Part shown: piece after piece, positions 1 to 4,994 of the stretch
Layout: each line of letters begins with the position of its first letter
Position numbering within the stretch: position 1 is the first letter of the stretch
DNA from: Victivallis vadensis
Lineage (GTDB): Bacteria > Verrucomicrobiota > Lentisphaeria > Victivallales > GWF2-50-93
DNA length: 5,019 nt
Assembly: GCA_020718525.1 (NCBI GenBank)
Contig: DYRX01000294.1
Coordinates: 1-5,019 of the forward strand
Reading direction: 5' to 3'
Made by a program: the position numbers and the translations under genes
The notes under the pieces: generated by a model
Told to the model about the DNA's origin: nothing
The model's input: the letters and a program-made list of their open reading frames with translations, nothing else
The model's database searches: none

Positions 1-76
1 GGGGTGCAACAACATTGGTAATTGGAAATAATTTATTATTCAAGTGTATTACGATAAGTATTTTAGGGACAGGACA
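1..76. other. AT-rich non-coding segment downstream of the UbiA-family gene
   Basis: This stretch follows the stop codon of the minus-strand prenyltransferase gene and runs to the window edge. It is AT-rich and I see no gene in it. It contains an all-AT palindrome at 27-40 (arms AATAAT/ATTATT) that is too weak to call a terminator. The short sequence GGGACAGGACAC lies directly beside the stop codon. I see no confident intrinsic terminator for the gene. Confidence 0.5.
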
Positions 77-1006
77 CTAGGTCTGATAGAAAAACTTCGA
101 TGACAACTGCGACGCAATAAATGCGGCCACAAGCCATAAGGCGACCGAAGAATTTCCTGTGAATGCGCATGCCGACGCTTGCAGGAGAATCAAATTTCTG
201 ATCAGCATCCCTATAGGGAGGCAGTGATTTCTGCCATCTTTGGGTCGCGCCAATTTCCAGGCGGCATTCGCCGAGAAGAATGCCGCGGCACCCCAGGCAA
301 GAATTCCCAGCTTGAATGCAGGCGGTGCTTCGCCAGTGTAGGGCAAAAGCTCCGCCAGTGTCGCAAACGCTCCGGCAATCAGAATGAATGGTGCAAGAAA
401 AACGCCCCCCGCAACAAGAATCGCAAGTTTTCTGCCGATGATGCCATTCTCCTTCGCCGCCGCCATTGAAAGTGAAAAGATGTGAATAAGTTCACAGAGA
501 ATGTATCCCGCAAAAATCAAGTCGGCCGATATGCGCTTTCCAGATGCAGACACGCCAATCATCACTCCGAGGATTCTGCATACGGCAAGAATGACCGGAC
601 CCGAAAAAAGAGTTCCGCGCCTCGTGAAAAAATTGTAATAGTGAACCGCCGCAAGCAGAACGATGACGCTCGCAAATGTCCTCGCACTGCTAAAATAGGA
701 AAACGACAGTGCGAAAGAAGACAGAAGAAGCATTACGAATGCGGCTTCTTTGACGCTGATCGCCCCCCTGGGAATAGGTCTGCCGGGACGAGAATTGGAG
801 TCCTCCTTCAGATCCGCAATGTCGTTTCCCAGGAGACCGACCACATACAGAGAAATGACAAGAGTTATTGCGAGAGGCAAAGCTCTCCCCGACAATTCGC
901 CGCGGCAAGCCAGATAGCCGACCAGCACGTCTCCAGGAATGGTGAAAAGATTAGGAACTCGAACGATCTGTAGCCATGCTTTGACTTTATCTTTAAACGA
1001 AAGCAT
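77..1006 (-). CDS. UbiA-superfamily membrane prenyltransferase, possibly EboC-like
   Basis: Polytopic inner-membrane protein of 309 residues that should transfer an isoprenoid or similar chain from a diphosphate to an unknown acceptor. Seen directly: about eight or nine hydrophobic segments spread along the protein, and the first Asp-rich motif NDxxDxxxD at about residues 61-69 (GNDIADLKED), followed by RPGRPIPRG at 73-81. This is the Mg-diphosphate binding signature of UbiA enzymes. The second Asp-rich motif expected in the loop after the sixth helix is degenerate: near residues 178-187 there is SMAAAKEN, with a Glu but no DxxxD. From memory, EboC-type UbiA proteins show a similar change. 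The length is normal for the family (about 290-310). I start at the ATG at 1006 rather than 1060 or 1033 because AGAGG precedes it, the next residues read as a normal cytoplasmic UbiA N-terminus, and a promoter candidate overlaps the longer reading. It lies 211 bp downstream of the HypC-HydE gene on the same strand. Acceptor and chain are unknown. Confidence 0.85.
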   Translation of the reverse strand: MLSFKDKVKAWLQIVRVPNLFTIPGDVLVGYLACRGELSGRALPLAITLVISLYVVGLLGNDIADLKEDSNSRPGRPIPRGAISVKEAAFVMLLLSSFALSFSYFSSARTFASVIVLLAAVHYYNFFTRRGTLFSGPVILAVCRILGVMIGVSASGKRISADLIFAGYILCELIHIFSLSMAAAKENGIIGRKLAILVAGGVFLAPFILIAGAFATLAELLPYTGEAPPAFKLGILAWGAAAFFSANAAWKLARPKDGRNHCLPIGMLIRNLILLQASACAFTGNSSVALWLVAAFIASQLSSKFFYQT

Positions 1007-1010
1007 TCTT

Positions 1011-1015
1011 CCTCT
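1011..1015 (-). promoter_or_regulatory. Ribosome binding site deciding the UbiA-family start
   Basis: On the minus strand AGAGG sits four bases before the ATG at 1006. The spacing is slightly short. The two upstream in-frame ATGs at 1033 and 1060 have no purine-rich site before them, so this element favours the 309-residue protein over a 327-residue one. Confidence 0.55.
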
Positions 1016-1048
1016 TTGTAAATGCCAAATCATCTTGAGTAAAAAGGA

Positions 1049-1076
1049 ATTAGAACACAAAAGCCGGATAATTCAA
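1049..1076 (-). promoter_or_regulatory. Candidate sigma-70 promoter for the UbiA-family gene
   Basis: Reading the minus strand, TTGAAT (1076-1071, four of six bases of the -35 consensus) is followed after 16 bases by TCTAAT (1054-1049, five of six bases of the -10 consensus), with TG one base upstream as an extended -10. Transcription would begin near 1042 and give a leader of about 36 bases ahead of the ATG at 1006. This suggests that the gene can be transcribed independently of the upstream HypC-HydE gene. It is predicted by eye only. Confidence 0.5.
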
Positions 1077-1152
1077 GACAGACAGCGATTTTGGTACACC
1101 CCGCAATCTTTTGTGGATATCTGCATCTCTGAGGAAAATTCAACTGCTTTTT

Positions 1153-1176
1153 ATGACAATGAATAAATATTGTCAT
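1153..1176. repeat. Inverted repeat, possible operator upstream of the UbiA-family gene
   Basis: ATGACAAT at 1153-1160 is mirrored exactly by ATTGTCAT at 1169-1176, with an 8-base AT-rich centre. It lies between the two minus-strand genes, about 80 bases upstream of the candidate UbiA promoter and about 40 bases after the HypC-HydE stop codon. On the minus strand the stem is followed by A residues rather than T residues, so a protein-binding site is more likely than an intrinsic terminator. Confidence 0.4.
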
Positions 1177-1217
1177 TCCATGCCTATAAAGGAGATACAG
1201 CAAGATTCAGCCGATTT

Positions 1218-2564
1218 TCACGGTGTTGTGGAGGCAGATGTCGAAATCTCTGCTCTTTGCGTCCGGATGCCGATATCCATTGGGACTCTGCCGAGGGATT
1301 TCAAAAGATCTGTCGCGTCTGCAATCTGGGCGTCCAAGCTTTCGGATTCGTGCGCCCGCGACGGATATATCGAATACATTGCCCTGTATTTGAGCGGAGT
1401 CAGATTGAGCATGAGAGAGTTCGCCCCGCTCTGCATCGCCTTTTTTCTGGCATCGCGTGAAATCGTCTCGAACGCGCTTGTCACGGGAACGACGGCTTCT
1501 GGAGGCGCGGCAAGCCTGCATGCGGCTGTCACTTTAAGCATTTCAATTTCAGACGCTGTCCTTCTTCCTGCCAGTGCCGTGTCCGGATGGGGAATGAACG
1601 GACCAAAGCTGTACATCTGAGACCCCAATTCTCTGCAGAGAAGGACATCTCTTGCAAGGTCGCGTTTATTTTGTCCTGGCAGTCCGACAAGTCCCCCGCT
1701 TGTGATCAGGTATCCTATTTCTCCGGCGCGTCTTATGAATGCAAGCCTTTCTTCTAAAGTGGAATCAGGATGCAGCTTGGAGAAAATTTCCGGATTCGAG
1801 GTTTCAAAACGAGTCAGCAGTCCGCGGGCGCCTGCATCGTAGAGCGCTTCGAGTCCGCTCCAGCCAACGTATTCTCCAAAGCTGATGATCAGAAAGACAG
1901 GATTGTCTTTCTGGAGGCGCCTGACGATGCCGACAAGCTCGTCAATTGGACGGGCGCAGTCTTCGCCGCTCTGGAGGACGAGCGATTTGAATCCGAATTT
2001 TGCAACTGCCTCCCGGGCGGCGGAAAGAATTTCATCTTCACTCATTCTGTATCTGGAAAGTCTTGCGTTAGAATTGTTTATACCGCAGTAACGGCAGGAA
2101 TTCCTACAATTGTTCGAGATTTCAATGATTCCATGTACACAGCATGAGCTTTGACTTATTGAATGGCGGAGTCTGTTCGCCGCTCCGCATAGCGCGTCAA
2201 TCTCAGATCGTTTTTCGAGCGAAAGCAGGAAAGTCAGATCGTCTTCCGAAAGGGTTTTGACATCCTCTGCCGCCTTGAGGATTTCGGCTAGCTTCGAATC
2301 TGGCGCAATATTCATCAGAGACGGACGGATGGATGCCGAATCAAGCTCCTGAAGCTCGAAGAAAAGCTCCTTCCAGGTCGAAAGGATTATCTCAGCCTCG
2401 GCGGGGGAGACTTTCTGCACGACAAATCCTCCCTGCGCATACACGTAGTCCCCAGGCGAGAGCGAGTACAGCTCATTCACGGCTCTTTTTATCTGACCGT
2501 AGTAGGAAACCGCGACATGTCTTCCTTCGACAGATTCAACGCGGCCTGGAATTGCATAGCACAT
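1218..2564 (-). CDS. hydE: HypC-like domain fused to a HydE-type radical SAM maturase
   Basis: A 448-residue cytoplasmic protein with two parts. Residues 1-70 form a HypC/HupF hydrogenase-assembly chaperone domain: it begins MCYAIPGRV, matching the MCxxxPG start of HypC, and ends with a segment around GDYVYAQGGF and AEAE that aligns without gaps to the HypC C-terminal strand and helix. Residues about 90-440 align along their length with HydE, the radical SAM enzyme of [FeFe]-hydrogenase H-cluster assembly. Visible motifs are the SAM-cluster CX3CX2C (Cys153, 157, 160) inside NNCRNSCRYCG, LQSGED at 197-202, GGLVGLPGQ at 290-298, GPFIPHPDT at 321-329 and a GAN...LTP...YPS tract at 380-402. The start at 2564 is chosen because AGGA lies five bases upstream and because it puts Cys at position 2, the essential HypC metal-binding residue. 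Oddities: the conserved HypC His (E. coli His51) is Gln44, and the accessory C-terminal cysteines of Thermotoga HydE are absent. HydE function on an Fe-CO-CN substrate is inferred. A related but different metallocofactor is possible. No HydF, HydG or hydrogenase gene is in the window. Confidence 0.88.
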   Translation of the reverse strand: MCYAIPGRVESVEGRHVAVSYYGQIKRAVNELYSLSPGDYVYAQGGFVVQKVSPAEAEIILSTWKELFFELQELDSASIRPSLMNIAPDSKLAEILKAAEDVKTLSEDDLTFLLSLEKRSEIDALCGAANRLRHSISQSSCCVHGIIEISNNCRNSCRYCGINNSNARLSRYRMSEDEILSAAREAVAKFGFKSLVLQSGEDCARPIDELVGIVRRLQKDNPVFLIISFGEYVGWSGLEALYDAGARGLLTRFETSNPEIFSKLHPDSTLEERLAFIRRAGEIGYLITSGGLVGLPGQNKRDLARDVLLCRELGSQMYSFGPFIPHPDTALAGRRTASEIEMLKVTAACRLAAPPEAVVPVTSAFETISRDARKKAMQSGANSLMLNLTPLKYRAMYSIYPSRAHESESLDAQIADATDLLKSLGRVPMDIGIRTQRAEISTSASTTP

Positions 2565-2569
2565 GATTT

Positions 2570-2573
2570 TCCT
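2570..2573 (-). promoter_or_regulatory. Ribosome binding site deciding the HypC-HydE start
   Basis: AGGA on the minus strand is followed by five bases and then the ATG at 2564. The in-frame ATG thirty bases further upstream (2594) has no such site and would bury the Met-Cys that HypC domains need at the N-terminus. Confidence 0.75.
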
Positions 2574-2659
2574 GTGTCCAGTGTACGCCGACATGAAATA
2601 CTTCGCTTAGGACGTGAACGGCTCTCCGTCCATATTTGGCAGTTCTCGTTCTGTCCTAA

Positions 2660-2677
2660 TTTAACATTGATATTAAA
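2660..2677. repeat. Imperfect palindrome overlapping the candidate -35 box
   Basis: TTTAACATTGATATTAAA pairs at most of its symmetrical positions: five outer pairs, one mismatch, then inner pairs. It covers the candidate -35 element of the dehydrogenase operon, which fits an operator. AT-rich sequence makes chance palindromes common, so the call is tentative. Confidence 0.35.
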
Positions 2678-2689
2678 TACATGTAATAT
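2661..2689 (+). promoter_or_regulatory. Candidate sigma-70 promoter for the dehydrogenase operon
   Basis: TTAACA at 2661-2666 matches five of six bases of the -35 consensus. It is followed by exactly 17 bases and TAATAT at 2684-2689 (four of six bases of the -10 consensus). Transcription would start near 2696 and leave a leader of about 140 bases before the ATG at 2837. The -35 box lies inside the imperfect palindrome at 2660-2677, so a repressor bound there would block it. Confidence 0.45.
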
Positions 2690-2716
2690 TGGAACTAGCC
2701 CTTGCTTGTTGATGAA

Positions 2717-2728
2717 CTTAACATTAAG
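2717..2728. repeat. Second palindrome sharing TTAACATT
   Basis: CTTAACATTAAG has perfect five-base arms around a two-base centre. It repeats the word TTAACATT found 57 bases upstream in the palindrome at 2660-2677. It lies shortly downstream of the predicted transcription start. Two similar palindromic sites flanking a promoter suggest a transcription-factor pair, but this is inference. Confidence 0.35.
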
Positions 2729-2751
2729 GTACTAGCTAGGCAAGCGGGGAA

Positions 2752-2786
2752 TCCGCATATTTAGTGTTTAATCGCGGCTATGCGGA
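2752..2786. repeat. Inverted repeat in the dehydrogenase leader
   Basis: TCCGCATA at 2752-2759 is mirrored exactly by TATGCGGA at 2779-2786, with 19 bases between the arms. In RNA this would form an 8-bp stem ending about 38 bases before the Shine-Dalgarno site of the dehydrogenase gene. In DNA it could be a spaced operator. No U-tract follows, so it is not an intrinsic terminator. Confidence 0.4.
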
Positions 2787-2824
2787 GGCGAAGGGCTTGT
2801 TCATCTTGACATAAACAAAAAATA

Positions 2825-2828
2825 GAGG
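2825..2828 (+). promoter_or_regulatory. Ribosome binding site of the MDR-family gene
   Basis: GAGG is followed by eight bases and the ATG at 2837, a normal spacing that supports this start. Confidence 0.6.
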
Positions 2829-2836
2829 CGAGAATC

Positions 2837-3817
2837 ATGGCTGTCTACAATGGGAAACGGGTAGTTTTTACTGCCGCTAAAAAGGTTGAAGTCCTTGACT
2901 GGGAACAGAATAAGCCAGGCAAAGGCGAGGTCACAATACAGAATGTCGCCTCGCTGATCTCCGCAGGCACCGAATTGGCGAGGCTCTATGACTACCACAT
3001 GGTGACCAAGCCGTACCCGACAAATACAGGCTACATCTCATGCGGAAAGGTCATAGACATCGGGGAAGGCGTCGCCGGAATAAAAATGGGCGGCTTCTAC
3101 CTTGCCGGTTCGATGGGGCACATCTCGCACTTGAACATGCCTGCGTCCGAGCTGGTTCCGATCCCGGACGGCATTCTTCCCGAAGATGCGGTTTTCACGA
3201 ATATCGCGACAATCAGCATTAGGGCGGTCAGGCAGGCAAACATCCATCTCGGGGATTCGGTCTTTGTATGCGGGCTCGGTCTGATCGGACAGTTTGCGCA
3301 GATATTTTCAAGGCTGGAGGGCGGAGTTCCTGTAGTCGGAGTTGACCTCAGCGAGAGACGCAGGAAGATTGCCGAGAAGACCGGTCTGAAATATTCCCTC
3401 GATCCCGCCGCCAAGAATTTCGAGTCGGCTCTGAAGGAAATTGCCCCGGAAGGTCTCTTCCGCGTGACGATAGACTCCACTGGAACAACACAAGCTGTCA
3501 GCTCATTGCCTGCGCGTACCGCCAAATTTGGAAAGCTGATCGTCCTCGGCGGAGTCCACAAGCCGGTCGAGACAGATTACTACACATACATCCAGAAACG
3601 CAGTCTCCGCATCATCGGAGCGGGCGAGCCGGATCCTGAAAACTGGCCCTACAACGGCAAGCTCAACCAGCAGGTCATCATGGAGCTCATGAAGGAGAAA
3701 ATCCTCGATGTCAAGCCCCTGCGCACCCATTTTGTCGAGGTGGAGCAGGCACCGGAGATGTACCGCATGCTTCACGAGGAGAAGGATGCCGGAATGGGTG
3801 TCGTCTTCAAATGGTAG
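2837..3817 (+). CDS. Zinc-independent MDR-family (alcohol dehydrogenase-like) oxidoreductase
   Basis: A 326-residue cytoplasmic medium-chain dehydrogenase/reductase that probably oxidises or reduces a polyol, sugar or sugar-derived ketone with NAD(H). The N-terminal GroES-like half (about 1-125) carries SLISAGTEL at 39-47 and a GYISCGKVIDIGEGV segment at 65-79. The nucleotide-binding half has a Rossmann GxGxxG at 146-151 (GLGLIG), with Asp170 ending the second strand, which favours NAD over NADP. The position of the usual catalytic zinc Cys is occupied by the SAGTE sequence and the four-cysteine structural zinc loop is absent, so zinc-dependent alcohol dehydrogenase chemistry is unlikely. The SAGTE signature resembles that of BchC-like MDR proteins and of the MDR half of fused bi-domain (MDR plus Gfo/Idh/MocA) oxidoreductases. 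The start is supported by GAGG eight bases upstream. It is followed 41 bases later by a Gfo/Idh/MocA gene on the same strand, so the two probably form an operon. The substrate is unknown. Confidence 0.85.
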   Translation: MAVYNGKRVVFTAAKKVEVLDWEQNKPGKGEVTIQNVASLISAGTELARLYDYHMVTKPYPTNTGYISCGKVIDIGEGVAGIKMGGFYLAGSMGHISHLNMPASELVPIPDGILPEDAVFTNIATISIRAVRQANIHLGDSVFVCGLGLIGQFAQIFSRLEGGVPVVGVDLSERRRKIAEKTGLKYSLDPAAKNFESALKEIAPEGLFRVTIDSTGTTQAVSSLPARTAKFGKLIVLGGVHKPVETDYYTYIQKRSLRIIGAGEPDPENWPYNGKLNQQVIMELMKEKILDVKPLRTHFVEVEQAPEMYRMLHEEKDAGMGVVFKW

Positions 3818-3848
3818 TCAAGGGACTATAACATATTAATAGTCAAGG
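3815..3848 (+). repeat. Nine-base direct repeat spanning stop codon and next Shine-Dalgarno
   Basis: TAGTCAAGG occurs at 3815-3823, where it begins with the stop codon of the MDR gene, and again at 3840-3848, where it supplies most of the AAGGAG Shine-Dalgarno site (3845-3850) of the following Gfo/Idh/MocA gene. The copies are 25 bases apart. The same spacer also holds GACTAT (3824-3829) mirrored by ATAGTC (3839-3844), a weak stem just before the ribosome binding site. A short duplication may have lengthened the spacer. Confidence 0.5.
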
Positions 3849-3858
3849 AGTAACAACA

Positions 3859-4845
3859 ATGCTTAAAATGGCGATAGTAGGGCTTGGAATGGGTGGAAGC
3901 TACGGTCCGGTCCTCCAGAAGTCGGAGACTGCCGAATTTACAGCGATATGCGACATAAACCGGGAGAGGCTGGAGGCGAGGCTCAAATCCTACAAGGACG
4001 AAATCGGCGCCGAGCCAAAGGGATACCTCAGCGTCTCCGAAATGATAAAGAAGGAAGGCAGGCTAGACGGCGTCATCATCGGAACCCCAAGCGGCTTCCA
4101 CCACGAGACTGCAGTCGAACTCGCCAATGCCGGAATCAACATACTTGTTGACAAGCCTCTCGACATCAGCATGGAGAACATTGCGAAGATCAAGACTGCG
4201 GTCGAGAAGAACAAGGTTCTCTGCGGGACTATCTATCCCTCGCGATGCAACCCCATAATGTCGGGTGTCAAACATGCGATCGAAAAAGGTCTGATCGGAA
4301 AACTGCTTATCTGCGACGCCAGGCTCAAGTGGTTCCGCGGCCAGGAATACTATGACAAGGGCGGATGGCGCGGGACTTGGAAAATTGACGGCGGCGCATC
4401 GCTCATGAACAATGGGGCGCATCCGATGGATCTGCTATGCTGGTTTGCCGGACGCGCCAAGACGGTTGTCGGCGAATTCGCAGTGATCAGCCACAAGATA
4501 GAGACGGAAGACTGGACTAGCGCGATAATCCAGTTCGAAAGCGGTGCACGCTCAACGATCAGTACAACCACCTCCGCATTTCCCAAGACGGATTCGACCT
4601 GGATCGAAATCCACGGTACGGAAGGCTCCATCTATCTCAAGGACGGCAAAGTCGTGTCAAGCACTGTCGAGAATCTTGAAACAATCTGCCCGCCGCCGTT
4701 TGCAAATCCAGTCGAGGATTTCATAGATGCCGTAGCGAAGAAACGCCGGCCAATGATTGACATCCCAGAAGCGAGCAAATCGGTGGAACTCATTACTGCC
4801 GTCTATCAGTCCTCAAGAGAAGGGAAGAGAATCGTCTTAAACTGA
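3859..4845 (+). CDS. Gfo/Idh/MocA-family NAD(P)-dependent oxidoreductase
   Basis: A 328-residue cytoplasmic oxidoreductase of the glucose-fructose oxidoreductase / inositol dehydrogenase family, acting on an unknown sugar, sugar acid or cyclitol. The N-terminal Rossmann fold shows GLGMGG at 8-13 and an acidic Asp32 after the second strand. The conserved Glu-Lys-Pro motif appears as DKP at 98-100, with Lys99 as the usual catalytic or cofactor-contacting lysine. The C-terminal domain has the family signature GGASLMNNGAHPMDLL at 178-193, with His188 the likely proton-transfer residue and Asp191 near it. Length is typical for the family and both ends look intact. AAGGAG at 3845-3850, eight bases before the ATG, fixes the start. 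It follows the MDR gene by 41 bases, and the pair mirrors the domain order of known fused bi-domain oxidoreductases, so the two enzymes probably act in one pathway. A hairpin terminator candidate follows about 57 bases downstream. Confidence 0.9.
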   Translation: MLKMAIVGLGMGGSYGPVLQKSETAEFTAICDINRERLEARLKSYKDEIGAEPKGYLSVSEMIKKEGRLDGVIIGTPSGFHHETAVELANAGINILVDKPLDISMENIAKIKTAVEKNKVLCGTIYPSRCNPIMSGVKHAIEKGLIGKLLICDARLKWFRGQEYYDKGGWRGTWKIDGGASLMNNGAHPMDLLCWFAGRAKTVVGEFAVISHKIETEDWTSAIIQFESGARSTISTTTSAFPKTDSTWIEIHGTEGSIYLKDGKVVSSTVENLETICPPPFANPVEDFIDAVAKKRRPMIDIPEASKSVELITAVYQSSREGKRIVLN

Positions 4846-4901
4846 GCCAGACCAACGCAAGCAGTCGCCCTCCAATCTGAGGCATTTTCCGCATTGTGGA
4901 T

Positions 4902-4941
4902 GGACGAATTCAGTTCGTCCGCCCTGGTGTCCAGCCTTTTT
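4902..4941 (+). terminator. Probable intrinsic terminator of the oxidoreductase operon
   Basis: GGACGAA (4902-4908) pairs exactly with TTCGTCC (4914-4920) around a five-base loop. A second small hairpin follows, CTGG/CCAG at 4924-4934 with a TGT loop, and then CC and a run of five T residues at 4937-4941. The long stem is separated from the T run, so the small hairpin or a combined fold would have to do the terminating. It sits 57 bases after the stop codon of the Gfo/Idh/MocA gene. Confidence 0.5.
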
Positions 4942-4964
4942 GTCTGACTGCTGACGTTCTTCAG

Positions 4965-4994
4965 TTCAATATTCAAAATTGAAATTCAATATTC
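4965..4994. repeat. AT-rich direct repeats near the right edge
   Basis: TTCAATATTC occurs at 4965-4974 and again at 4985-4994, exactly 20 bases apart. A short palindrome (TTCAA, two bases, TTGAA) lies at 4972-4983 between them. A spacing of about two helical turns fits a protein-binding site or the promoter zone of a gene beyond the window. No coding sequence is visible from 4846 to the end. Confidence 0.4.

Larger units (their letters stand above)
2565..2836. other. Divergent intergenic region with promoter and operator candidates
   Basis: These 272 bases separate the minus-strand HypC-HydE gene from the plus-strand dehydrogenase operon and should carry promoters for both. The middle (about 2655-2735) is strongly AT-rich and holds several short palindromes sharing the word TTAACATT. 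Closer to the dehydrogenase gene there is an 8-bp inverted repeat. I see no gene or RNA-gene fold here. A minus-strand promoter is presumably present, but I could find only weak hexamers (TTACAT, 17 bases, TAAATT within about 2659-2687). Confidence 0.55.

Noticed and set aside
27..40. Palindrome AATAATTTATTATT as a terminator for the UbiA-family gene
   Set aside because: The stem is only six A-T pairs with a two-base centre and has no T-run on the minus strand.
482..973. 163-codon plus-strand open frame
   Set aside because: It is antisense to the UbiA-family gene. Its Arg/Lys-rich, low-hydrophobicity translation is typical of a shadow frame of a membrane-protein gene.
1007..1060. Longer start for the UbiA-family gene
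   Set aside because: There is no ribosome binding site before the ATGs at 1060 or 1033, and the promoter candidate overlaps the 1060 start.
1189..1194. AAGGAG-like sequence on the plus strand
   Set aside because: No start codon follows at a usable distance and no reading frame of note begins there.
1111..1620. 169-codon plus-strand open frame
   Set aside because: It lies antisense to the well-supported HydE domain and shows no recognisable motif. It is a shadow of the real gene.
1218..2564. Alternative identities BioB, futalosine-pathway enzyme MqnC, or HcgA
   Set aside because: The CX3CX2C context plus LQSGED, GLVGLPGQ and GPFIPHPDT in order match HydE best, and HcgA has a different cysteine spacing.
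2565..2594. Upstream in-frame ATG giving a 458-residue HypC-HydE protein
   Set aside because: No Shine-Dalgarno site precedes it, and it would place ten residues before the Met-Cys that HypC domains need at their N-terminus.
2806..2811. Perfect -35 hexamer TTGACA close to the MDR gene
   Set aside because: A -10 box at normal spacing would fall on the ribosome binding site and start codon, and no suitable hexamer is there.
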